This document shows positions 46,801 through 54,106 of a stretch of 64,000 nt of DNA, one piece after another. The notes under the pieces were generated by a model, which saw only the letters and a program-made list of their open reading frames with translations, was not told the DNA's origin and did not search any database. The position numbers and the translations under genes were made by a program. Positions within the stretch are counted from its first letter, which is position 1, and each line of letters begins with the position of its first letter. Origin of the DNA: Nanosyncoccus sp963544575 (GTDB lineage: Bacteria > Patescibacteriota > Saccharimonadia > Saccharimonadales > Saccharimonadaceae); NCBI GenBank assembly GCA_963544575.1, contig CAUUFZ010000002.1, positions 124,001 through 188,000 on the forward strand, written 5' to 3'.

Positions 46801-47102
46801 TAAGCGCCAAGTCCTAGATTGCCAAGTTGGCCCATCAAAGGCTTCATTTTATCGGCAGCAATTTCTTGGGCTTTAGCGTAACCATCGCGGAAGCAGTTTT
46901 CAATCCAACGTTCGAGTTCAGCAATATCTTCGAGATCGACACGTTCTGGATCGATGGTAACTTTTTTTACCTTCAGCTCACCAGTAATCTGGACTACGAC
47001 GGCGCCGTCGCCGGCTTCTACTTCTACGATTTCATTTTTGAGATCTTTTTGTGCTTTACGAAGTTCATTAAGCATTTTCATCTGGTCAAAGGTAGCACCC
47101 AT
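46800..47102 (-). CDS. YbaB/EbfC-family nucleoid-associated protein
   Basis: 100 residues, MNELRKAQKDLKNEIVEVEAGDGAVVVQITGELKVKKVTIDPERVDLEDIAELERWIENCFRDGYAKAQE, matching YbaB/EbfC (helix, beta-hairpin, helix). It binds DNA as a dimer, commonly encoded beside recR and dnaX; dnaX here is 3 kb further on. ATTAGGAGAAAT ribosome site. Confidence 0.9.
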   Translation of the reverse strand: MGATFDQMKMLNELRKAQKDLKNEIVEVEAGDGAVVVQITGELKVKKVTIDPERVDLEDIAELERWIENCFRDGYAKAQEIAADKMKPLMGQLGNLGLGA

Positions 47103-47152
47103 AATTTCTCCTATTATTCTCTATTCTTAATTAATATTTATTATAACATCTC

Positions 47153-48616
47153 TTACTTAGATTTATAAAGATAGAGACGGTCTGCATTTTGAGATTTTTC
47201 GTTGGTGACGATATGTTCGAGTTCGTAATTTTCGGTATCGGTAATTTTTTCGAAACTAATAATATTATGCTTCTCGGTATTCTCGCTAAGATCCGAGATA
47301 TATCGATACTTTGGGGTTTTATTGAAGATGGTGTATGAGTCAGCTAAATGGATATAAAAGTTACGATTTTCTTGATTTTCTGGTAGATAGAGTAAATGAT
47401 TTTCGTAATAACGATCGAGTAGTTTCAGGTCATTGGTAAACTGATTGGCAACTGGTGCACTATAGCGGTAACCGTAAACGAAGTGATTGAGATCGGAGAC
47501 AATAACGATGAGCATAAATAAGCCAATCGGAAGCACGCCAATAACTTTAGCGTAGGGGTTGTATGGGAAGATACTAGACCATTTGTGTAGAATGTATTTC
47601 ATGCCGTGGGCAACCAGGATTGCGAGTGGTAGGATGAAAAGAATAATCATTTGTGGATTGAGTCCAGAAATTAATAGGGTAAAAATTGTAAGTAAAAAGG
47701 CCATAGAATTTCGTGAGGCAAAGAAGCCCTTGAAGGTCGAGATGAAGCCAATAATGGCTAGGGTAATGGCCGGTAAGCCGTAAAGCGGAGCGAGGAAAGT
47801 GCTTTCAACTAATCCGTTCCAGGTGATTGCGACGCGCATAGCATTGCCGAGGTTATGAAAGTAGTTGGTAAGAGAAAAATCCGGCATGAGGAGTAATTCG
47901 GTAAAAATTTCTGGATGTTTTAGTCCACGCATGATTAATATGGTTACTGCAGAAATTACCATTAGGCTGAAAATTATAAGAGGAATTTTCGGCAGATTTT
48001 TAAGAGTAAAACGTAGATGCGGATGGACAAAAACGTAAATTAAAATAAAGAAATCTAGATAGAGCATGTATGGAGTAAAAATACTTAGGCACATAAAAAT
48101 ACCAAAGAGGAAGCACCAACTGGCCTTTGGTTTGTTTTCGCCTTGGACTTTGGAGCCGAGCCATAGTAATAAGGTGGTCCAAAATAAAATCATGATTAAG
48201 GCGGTGCCGCTACCAGAGATAAAAAGGAAGCTAGAAGAAAGCACGGTGATGATGCTAGCCATGATGGCAGTGTTGTTTTTGAACCAGCGGTTAAGTAAAA
48301 GAATAATTAAAATACAGGTAATCGCACCAATAATCACGCTAGGAAGCATAATAGTATATGGTGAAACACCAAGAATTTTAAAGATTCCCTTTTGGAGTAA
48401 ATGGTAAGGTAGGTCGACAATTACTTCGCGAAAAATCGTGTGGCGATTCAATTCAAAAGTTTTGGTAGTAAAATTAAATTCGTCATTCGAAAGGCCGTTC
48501 GGGGTGATGAGCGGTAAAAAGAAAAGTAAACCGGTGAAAATTAATCCAAGTAGTAAGTAGCCAAGTTTGAAACGATGGCGAAATAAGAAGTATTTGTTTG
48601 GATTGAGTTTACCCAC
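47153..48616 (-). CDS. GT-C type membrane glycosyltransferase (GT39-like)
   Basis: 487 residues, about 11 hydrophobic segments. LITPNGLSNDEFNFTTKTFELNR near the N-terminus fits the acidic first-loop motif of dolichol-phosphate-mannose-type (GT-C/PMT) enzymes; the C-terminal soluble tail carries HLADSYTIFNKTPKYRY. GTG start at 48616 with TATAAT ending 6 nt upstream implies a leaderless message. Substrate is unknown; likely surface polymer or protein glycosylation. Confidence 0.65.
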   Translation of the reverse strand: MGKLNPNKYFLFRHRFKLGYLLLGLIFTGLLFFLPLITPNGLSNDEFNFTTKTFELNRHTIFREVIVDLPYHLLQKGIFKILGVSPYTIMLPSVIIGAITCILIILLLNRWFKNNTAIMASIITVLSSSFLFISGSGTALIMILFWTTLLLWLGSKVQGENKPKASWCFLFGIFMCLSIFTPYMLYLDFFILIYVFVHPHLRFTLKNLPKIPLIIFSLMVISAVTILIMRGLKHPEIFTELLLMPDFSLTNYFHNLGNAMRVAITWNGLVESTFLAPLYGLPAITLAIIGFISTFKGFFASRNSMAFLLTIFTLLISGLNPQMIILFILPLAILVAHGMKYILHKWSSIFPYNPYAKVIGVLPIGLFMLIVIVSDLNHFVYGYRYSAPVANQFTNDLKLLDRYYENHLLYLPENQENRNFYIHLADSYTIFNKTPKYRYISDLSENTEKHNIISFEKITDTENYELEHIVTNEKSQNADRLYLYKSK

Positions 48617-48642
48617 GTTTCTATTATAGCAAATTTGCAGAT

Positions 48643-50040
48643 TTATTCGCGGGTTTTGTCGAGATTCATGAAGCGTAGCAATTCTGGATGGAAATAAAGT
48701 TCAATCTTACCGATGGCGCCGTGACGGTGCTTGGCCATCAAAAGTTCGGTGATATTAGTCGGTTCGTAACCCTCTTCCTGGTGGTAGTAGTCGACACGGT
48801 GGAGGAACATTACAAGGTCGGCATCCTGCTCGATGGAACCGGATTCACGAAGGTCAGAAAGTACTGGTCTTGGGTCATCACGGCCAGTGACACCACGAGA
48901 GAGCTGAGCGAGAGCAATGACTGGAATTTCTAGTTCACGGGCGAGAATTTTGAGGCCACGAGAAATTTCGGTCACCTCTTGCACACGGTTACCAGCATAA
49001 CGATCAGAACCAGTGATCAACTGGAGGTAGTCGACAATAATCAGGCCAATATTGTGATCGTGATGTGCGCGACGAGCTTTATTGCGAAGTTCCAAAATCG
49101 TCATGGAGCTGGTATCGTCTAGATAGAGTGGAATTTCACCCATTTCGCCAAGGGCATCACCAATTTTAGCGAAGTCATCGTTGGAGATATTACCAGTACG
49201 GATGCGCCAAGAATCGACATTCGAAGTGGTGGAAATAATACGATCGACAATTTCATTTTTTGCCATCTCCATAGAAAAGAAAAGTACACCACATTTATTA
49301 ATGCCGGCGACATTGTAGGCCAGGTTTTGAGCAAAAGTGGTTTTACCCATGGCCGGACGCGCACCGATAATGATCAAGTCGCCTTTTTGGAGGCCGGCGG
49401 TTTTGTTGTCAAGATCACGGAAACCAGTCTTAAGACCACGGAGAGCACCTTTATTTTTGCTGAGCATTTCCATACGGTCATAAGCGTCGACTAGAAGGTC
49501 AGAAAGGGCGGTGTAATCGGTTTTTGTATTGCTATCAGAAACTGCAAAAAGTTCTTTTTCAGCTTGTCCCAGCATGGCGCCTACTTCATTGGCGGAATCG
49601 TAGGCCTTGGTAGCAATTTCGGTGCCGGCCTTGATGAGACGGCGACGAATCGAGGCTTGCTCTACGAGATTGGCATAGGAAAGAGCATTGGCGGCCGTCG
49701 GAACAACCATGGTGAGATTAGAAATGTAGGTGGCGCCACCGACTTCCTTGAGAAGTTTTAGGGACTTAAGCTCGGAAGTCAAAGTGACGAGGTCGATTGG
49801 TTGACTACGTTCATACAGATTCATCATGGCGCGGTAAATATGTCCATGAATTTGGTGATAAAAATCAATAGGTTTAAGTTTTTCAAGAATGTCTGGGAAG
49901 GTCGTACTGTCGAGTAGAATGGAGCCAAGGAGAGATTTTTCAGCTTCAATATTCTGAGGTGGAACTTTACCACCAAAAAGACTAGGGTCATTTTGAGAAA
50001 TGGTCGATTTTTGCGACCTTGGTTGAGCTGGTTCCGCCAT
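48643..50040 (-). CDS. dnaB: Replicative DNA helicase
   Basis: 465 residues. N-terminal domain QNIEAEKSLLGSILLDSTTFPDILEKLKPIDFYHQIHGHIYRAMMNL, RecA-like domain with Walker A IIGARPAMGKTTFAQNLA, then GVLFFSMEMAKNEIVDR, LIIVDYLQLITG and RELEIPVIALAQLSRGVTGRDDPRPVLSDLRESGSIEQDADLVMFLHR. Normal length. AGGAGGTAAT precedes its ATG. It neighbours dnaX. Confidence 0.95.
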   Translation of the reverse strand: MAEPAQPRSQKSTISQNDPSLFGGKVPPQNIEAEKSLLGSILLDSTTFPDILEKLKPIDFYHQIHGHIYRAMMNLYERSQPIDLVTLTSELKSLKLLKEVGGATYISNLTMVVPTAANALSYANLVEQASIRRRLIKAGTEIATKAYDSANEVGAMLGQAEKELFAVSDSNTKTDYTALSDLLVDAYDRMEMLSKNKGALRGLKTGFRDLDNKTAGLQKGDLIIIGARPAMGKTTFAQNLAYNVAGINKCGVLFFSMEMAKNEIVDRIISTTSNVDSWRIRTGNISNDDFAKIGDALGEMGEIPLYLDDTSSMTILELRNKARRAHHDHNIGLIIVDYLQLITGSDRYAGNRVQEVTEISRGLKILARELEIPVIALAQLSRGVTGRDDPRPVLSDLRESGSIEQDADLVMFLHRVDYYHQEEGYEPTNITELLMAKHRHGAIGKIELYFHPELLRFMNLDKTRE

Positions 50041-50048
50041 ATTACCTC

Positions 50049-51722
50049 CTAGAATGGACTATCTTCAAGTTCTTGTATGTTACCCATTATATCAGAAATT
50101 GCGCTGAGTGAAGCGTCATCGGTTTTTGGTGTGGCTTCCAATTTTCCAGCACTAAATTGATTAAAATCGACGGCGGTGCTAGGAATTTTATGCTCGTCGG
50201 GATTCATGATGATAATATTGAGGCCATTAATGGCGGTTTTTAGGACTTCGAGATTGTTCTTGCTATTTAAAATATTGAACCAAACCTTGGCACTCGGGTA
50301 AATTTCTAATTGATTAGATTTGTAGGCAAAATAGGATTTGTTGAGTGGAACGAAAAGAGTTTCCGCGATATTTTTGATGTTTTCCAAGAACCCCTTGGCA
50401 CTAAAATCACCAGAGCCAGAAACTACGGCCTCTGGAATCGTCATAGCTTCGGCTTGAACTTGCTGATTCTGAATCTCCGCACGCTCCTGGATTTTTTCGG
50501 TAAGCCTGGACTTAGAAATCTTGATTAGACGTTCACGAATTTCGGGATTAATTGAAGGCTTGGCGGGTTCCTCTGAGTTCACTGGAGTCGCTGGGGCTGC
50601 CGAGGTTGTTGAAGTCACTGGTGTCGCTGTGGCTGCCGGTTCGGCGATGGGTACCCCCGTGGCTATGGAGGTTTCTGTGGTCGCCTGTGCGCGTACTGCA
50701 TCTGGTGTTTGGGTAGTTACTGGGGTCTTGGTGGCCTGAATTTGTGGAGTTGAAGGGGCGGAAATGGTAATCGGTGCAGCTTTAAAGTGATCTAAAATTA
50801 GAGCTACGATGAGCTTGGCACTGGCAAACTCACCATTGACGGTATAAAGCTTTTCGATGAGGTGAAGATTTTTGGCGGTGGGGTTTTGGACGATGGCCTT
50901 AATGAGGCTGGTGGCAATTCCCTCGGCTTTGTTGCCTTGATTGATGAGTTCCTCGACGAGACTGCGAATTTGGTCGACATTTTCCTGCTCATAGCTTGCT
51001 AGTAATTCCTGAATTAGAACCTGCTTAGGTACACCCAAGGCGGAAGAAACTTCTTCGGTGATAATCAGAGTGGATTTGTCAGGATGAAGATTACTTAACT
51101 GATCGAGAATCGATAAAGAATCACGGAAGGAGCCGCCACCTTGCTCGATAAGTAGTGAAAGAGCGTCTTTTTCGATATTAATTCCCTCTTTTTGACAAAT
51201 GTTTTCGAGGAATGGCTGCATGACGGATTTGTCCGCTAACTTAAAATGAAAAATTTGCACACGCGAAAGAATGGTGGCAGGGATTTTTTCGGGGTTGGTA
51301 GTGGCAAAAATAAAAACGATGTGTTCTGGTGGTTCCTCGAGAATTTTTAAGAGAGCGTTAAAAGCATTCTTCGAGAGCATGTGAATTTCGTCAATGATGT
51401 AGACTTTGTATTTGCCGGTGGTCGGGGCAAGCATGGCCTTGTCGCGTAATTCACGGATGTTCTCTACCATAGTAAAAACGGCGGCATCGATTTCGATAAT
51501 GTCGACATAATTATCCTCGAGTTGATAGTCGAAATGATTAATCTCGTGGGCAAAAATACGGGCTACCGAAGTTTTGCCGCAGCCTCTGGCGCCGACAAAA
51601 AGATAGCCGTGAGAAATTTTTTGATTAGTGAGTTGAGTTTGTAACTGACGAATAGTATCGTCTTGACCGACGACATCTGCGAGCTTAAGTGGGCGGTATT
51701 TACGATATAGGGCTTTCGTCAT
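50049..51722 (-). CDS. dnaX: DNA polymerase III gamma/tau subunit, zinc-module-less
   Basis: 557 residues from ATG 51722 (MTKALYRKYRPLKLADVVGQDD), two bases after the upstream stop. Walker A GARGCGKTSVARIFAHE, Walker B VYIIDEIHMLS, sensor 1 FATTNPEKI, and SRV in place of the usual SRC. The cysteine zinc module that normally follows the Walker A helix is missing: EINHFDYQLEDNYVDIIEIDAA. A Pro/Thr/Ala-rich linker (residues ~330-400) precedes the C-terminal tau-like domain. Clamp loader at the replication fork. Confidence 0.88.
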   Translation of the reverse strand: MTKALYRKYRPLKLADVVGQDDTIRQLQTQLTNQKISHGYLFVGARGCGKTSVARIFAHEINHFDYQLEDNYVDIIEIDAAVFTMVENIRELRDKAMLAPTTGKYKVYIIDEIHMLSKNAFNALLKILEEPPEHIVFIFATTNPEKIPATILSRVQIFHFKLADKSVMQPFLENICQKEGINIEKDALSLLIEQGGGSFRDSLSILDQLSNLHPDKSTLIITEEVSSALGVPKQVLIQELLASYEQENVDQIRSLVEELINQGNKAEGIATSLIKAIVQNPTAKNLHLIEKLYTVNGEFASAKLIVALILDHFKAAPITISAPSTPQIQATKTPVTTQTPDAVRAQATTETSIATGVPIAEPAATATPVTSTTSAAPATPVNSEEPAKPSINPEIRERLIKISKSRLTEKIQERAEIQNQQVQAEAMTIPEAVVSGSGDFSAKGFLENIKNIAETLFVPLNKSYFAYKSNQLEIYPSAKVWFNILNSKNNLEVLKTAINGLNIIIMNPDEHKIPSTAVDFNQFSAGKLEATPKTDDASLSAISDIMGNIQELEDSPF

Positions 51723-51724
51723 AT

Positions 51725-52243
51725 TTAGAGCGACGCCTCGACGGCAGCCCAATTGGCGTCATCGTTGTTCGCTGGAATGACTACTGAAACCTGAGAACCT
51801 TCTTTGAGACGGAAATAGGTTACCGATGCATAAAGAATTTCATATTCGCGACCATTAACTTCGACAAAATATTTGTCGTCATGGCGAATTAAAGTACCGA
51901 TCACGGTCTTACGTTCGACTGGCCCGATTTGCTTGTAAAGGAATTTGCCTTCCTTCGTGATGGTGAGCTTCATAATATCACCTTCGACAAGTTTGGACTT
52001 ACTGGCGTAATTGGCTGGAACCGGGTAGTTCTTGCCATCTTGGTCGATCATGATTTGGCCATCAAAGACACCTTCGATAATCTTGCCTTCGTTATTACTA
52101 ATGACTACTTCTCTCGGAGTAGTAATGGTTTCTCCGTCCCCAAGCATCGAAATTAAAAGTTCTTTGGCGGCGGCCAAATTAGTTTCTGCTTCTTGAATAA
52201 GAGAACGGAGTCGTTTTATTTGTTTTTCTGGTAATTCAGACAT
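51725..52243 (-). CDS. Conserved hypothetical protein upstream of dnaX
   Basis: 172 residues from ATG 52243 (MSELPEKQ), with CGAGGTG upstream. N-terminal coiled coil (KQIKRLRSLIQEAETNLAAAKELLISML) and a beta-rich C-terminus (IIEGVFDGQIMIDQDGKNYPVPANYASKSKLVEGDIMKLTITKEGKFLYKQIGPVERKTVIGTLIRHDDKYFV). Two-base gap to dnaX indicates coupling. I recognise no named family; its shape recalls 50S- or nucleic-acid-associated beta-barrel proteins. Confidence 0.6.
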   Translation of the reverse strand: MSELPEKQIKRLRSLIQEAETNLAAAKELLISMLGDGETITTPREVVISNNEGKIIEGVFDGQIMIDQDGKNYPVPANYASKSKLVEGDIMKLTITKEGKFLYKQIGPVERKTVIGTLIRHDDKYFVEVNGREYEILYASVTYFRLKEGSQVSVVIPANNDDANWAAVEASL

Positions 52244-52394
52244 CACCTCGCATCCTGTCTGTTTAATAAATATCACTCTAATCGTACGGCCTTTTCAGTA
52301 AAATGTCAAGAAAGATAAGGTTAAAATTAGTGGACTTTATGGAGAAATTATGTTAAAAAATGCTATTTTTCGAAAAATCGTTTATGATAGAGGT

Positions 52395-52826
52395 ATGATA
52401 AAAATTATTGCTGGTGGAAAGAAGCATATTTCAGAGATTGTGGGAATGATTTCGGAATACGAAAAGCGCTTAAAGAAGCCGTTTGATGTCAAGTGGCAGT
52501 TTTTGGAAGAGAAAAAACTTGATGAGTATCTAGCTAGCTGGCCATTCACGGGACGAGAATTTGTAATACTTTTGGATGAGCGCGGAGTAAATTTCAAGAA
52601 TAGCCAAATTGCGGAAATTATGTCACGCGAGTTTAATTTTGGGAAAGAAATTGTCTTAATTATTGGCGGTGCGTATGGTGTGACGGAGGAAGTGAGAAAG
52701 AAATCCGATGTGGTCTGGAGTTTTTCGAATCTAGTCTTCCCCCATCAATTGATGCGAGTGATGCTAGTGGAGCAGATTTATCGCACCCAAGAAATTTTGC
52801 ATGGTGGAAAATACCATCATGAATAA
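52395..52826 (+). CDS. rlmH: 23S rRNA (pseudouridine-1915-N3)-methyltransferase RlmH
   Basis: 143 residues from ATG 52395 (MIKIIAGGKKHI). SPOUT-family features: SWPFTGREFVILLDERGVNFKNSQIAEIM, IVLIIGGAYGVTEEVRKKSDVVWSFSNLVFPHQLMRVMLVEQIYR, with C-terminal GGKYHHE. Expected size for RlmH (~155). The -10 TATGAT ends 6 nt before the ATG, so it is probably leaderless. Methylates helix 69 of 23S rRNA. Confidence 0.92.
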   Translation: MIKIIAGGKKHISEIVGMISEYEKRLKKPFDVKWQFLEEKKLDEYLASWPFTGREFVILLDERGVNFKNSQIAEIMSREFNFGKEIVLIIGGAYGVTEEVRKKSDVVWSFSNLVFPHQLMRVMLVEQIYRTQEILHGGKYHHE

Positions 52827-52842
52827 AATCAGTGGCGGTGGT

Positions 52843-52871
52843 TTGCATTTTTCTCTTCTCTCTGATATAAT
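52843..52871 (+). promoter_or_regulatory. Promoter of the rplJ-rplL operon
   Basis: TTGCAT (52843-52848), 17 bp, TATAAT (52866-52871), strong for this genome, 140 bp before rplJ. Confidence 0.8.
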
Positions 52872-52874
52872 GTA

Positions 52875-52955
52875 GGAAGTTACCAAAGACAGTGACGGAG
52901 TAATCTTAATAAAGTCACCGAGGAAAATCTTCTAATTAATTTTTCTGGTAACGAA
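52875..52955 (+). ncRNA. Ribosomal protein L10 leader (autoregulatory)
   Basis: The transcript leader of rplJ contains GTTACC (around 52880) that can pair with GGTAAC (around 52948), closing a multi-helix structure with inner GTGAC/GTCAC pairing, like the L10-L7/L12 leader that binds the L10(L12)4 complex to repress its own synthesis. Boundaries are approximate; folding was judged by eye. Confidence 0.6.
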
Positions 52956-53010
52956 AATTAAAAATTCGTAAACTTTTTAATAAAAAATTTAACAATCAAG
53001 GGAACTTTTT

Positions 53011-53526
53011 ATGGCAATTTCTAAAGATAAAAAGAATACATTGGTTGCAGATTTAACTAAGCTTTTATCAGAAGCTAAACTTACCGCTTATGCAAACTAT
53101 CAAGGTTTGTCTGTGGCTGAACTCGAAGAGTTACGTCACAGTGCTCGTGAGCAGGGTGTGAAAATTAAAATCGTAAAGAACCGCTTGGTTCGTGTTGCGA
53201 TGGACGAAATCGCTGTCTACAAAGACACCGACACTACTCACCTCACTGGTCAATTAGTTTACGCTATTTCTGATACCGACGAAATCGCTCCTGCTAAGAT
53301 TTTGGCAGAGTTTGGTAAGACCCACAAAGCTTTCGAACTTTTGGGTGGTTTTTCTGAAACTGGCAACGCCTTGGATACCGCAGAGATCAATGCTCTTGCA
53401 GCTCTTCCTTCCAAGAACGAATTGGTCGCCCAGGTGGTGGCTCAATTGCTTTCCCCAGTCAACGATTCCATCTCAGCTCTCGCTGGTGGTCTTTCCGGAA
53501 TTGTTTCTGGCTTAGAAAACAAGTAA
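53011..53526 (+). CDS. rplJ: Ribosomal protein L10
   Basis: 171 residues. MAISKDKKNTLVADLTKLLSEAKLTAYANYQGLSVAELEELRHSAREQGVKIKIVKNRL is the L10 N-terminal rRNA-binding domain; the C-terminal helix (AQVVAQLLSPVNDSISALAGGLSGIVSGLE) binds L7/L12 dimers. First gene of a two-gene operon with a leader RNA. Confidence 0.97.
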   Translation: MAISKDKKNTLVADLTKLLSEAKLTAYANYQGLSVAELEELRHSAREQGVKIKIVKNRLVRVAMDEIAVYKDTDTTHLTGQLVYAISDTDEIAPAKILAEFGKTHKAFELLGGFSETGNALDTAEINALAALPSKNELVAQVVAQLLSPVNDSISALAGGLSGIVSGLENK

Positions 53527-53571
53527 CAAGTGTACTATTAATAATAAATTTAATTTTTTGAAAGGTCTAAT

Positions 53572-53943
53572 ATGGCTGATATTAAAAAACTTGCTGAAGA
53601 ATTAGTAAATCTTACTGTTCTTGAAGTAAACGAACTCAAAAATACTCTCAAAGATGAATACGGTATTGAACCAGCTGCTGCTGCTGTTGCTGTTGCTGCT
53701 GCTCCTGCCGCTGCTGCCGAAGAAGAAGGCAAATCTGAATTTAACGTCGTCCTTAAGGACGCTGGCGCTCAAAAGATCGCTGTAATCAAGGCTGTTAAAG
53801 AAGCTACCGGTCTTGGTCTTGGTGAAGCTAAGGCCCTCGTTGATGGTGTTCCTTCAACCGTAAAAGAAAACGTCAAGAAAGACGAAGCTGAAGCTTTGAA
53901 GAAAACTCTCGAAGAAGCTGGTGCTGTCATCGAATTAGCTTAA
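53572..53943 (+). CDS. rplL: Ribosomal protein L7/L12
   Basis: 123 residues. N-terminal dimerisation domain, Ala-rich hinge (EPAAAAVAVAAAPAAAAEEE), C-terminal factor-binding domain (KSEFNVVLKDAGAQKIAVIKAVKEATGLGLGEAKALVDGVPSTVKENVKKDEAEALKKTLEEAGAVIEL). Ribosome site GAAAGG. Followed by an intrinsic terminator. Confidence 0.98.
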   Translation: MADIKKLAEELVNLTVLEVNELKNTLKDEYGIEPAAAAVAVAAAPAAAAEEEGKSEFNVVLKDAGAQKIAVIKAVKEATGLGLGEAKALVDGVPSTVKENVKKDEAEALKKTLEEAGAVIELA

Positions 53944-53973
53944 TTAAAACTCTGAAGTTTACGAATTTATTCA

Positions 53974-54006
53974 AAATATCCTACTTAAAGTGGGATATTT
54001 TTTTAT
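53974..54006 (+). terminator. rplL terminator
   Basis: AATATCC-ACT paired with AGT-GGATATT with one bulged base per arm, then TTTTTTTA. Confidence 0.85.
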
Positions 54007-54076
54007 GGCTTATTTTTTAAGAATGAATGAATGAGCGAGTGGTTGCTCCTTGCTGTGTTTTTATGAAAGAGATAAA

Positions 54077-54103
54077 AATACCCCAGATGCTGTGGGGTAT
54101 TTT
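54077..54103. terminator. Terminator of the first surface-protein gene
   Basis: AAATACCCC with GGGGTATTT around a 9-base loop; T-run on both strands. Lies directly after the stop at 54107. Confidence 0.8.
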
Positions 54104-54106
54104 AGT

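Noticed and set aside
50521..50739. Plus-strand Val/Ala/Gly-rich frame opposite dnaX
   Set aside because: Antisense of the Pro/Thr/Ala-rich DnaX linker.
53550..53732. Ala/Ser-rich minus-strand frame opposite rplL
   Set aside because: Antisense of the alanine-rich hinge of L7/L12.
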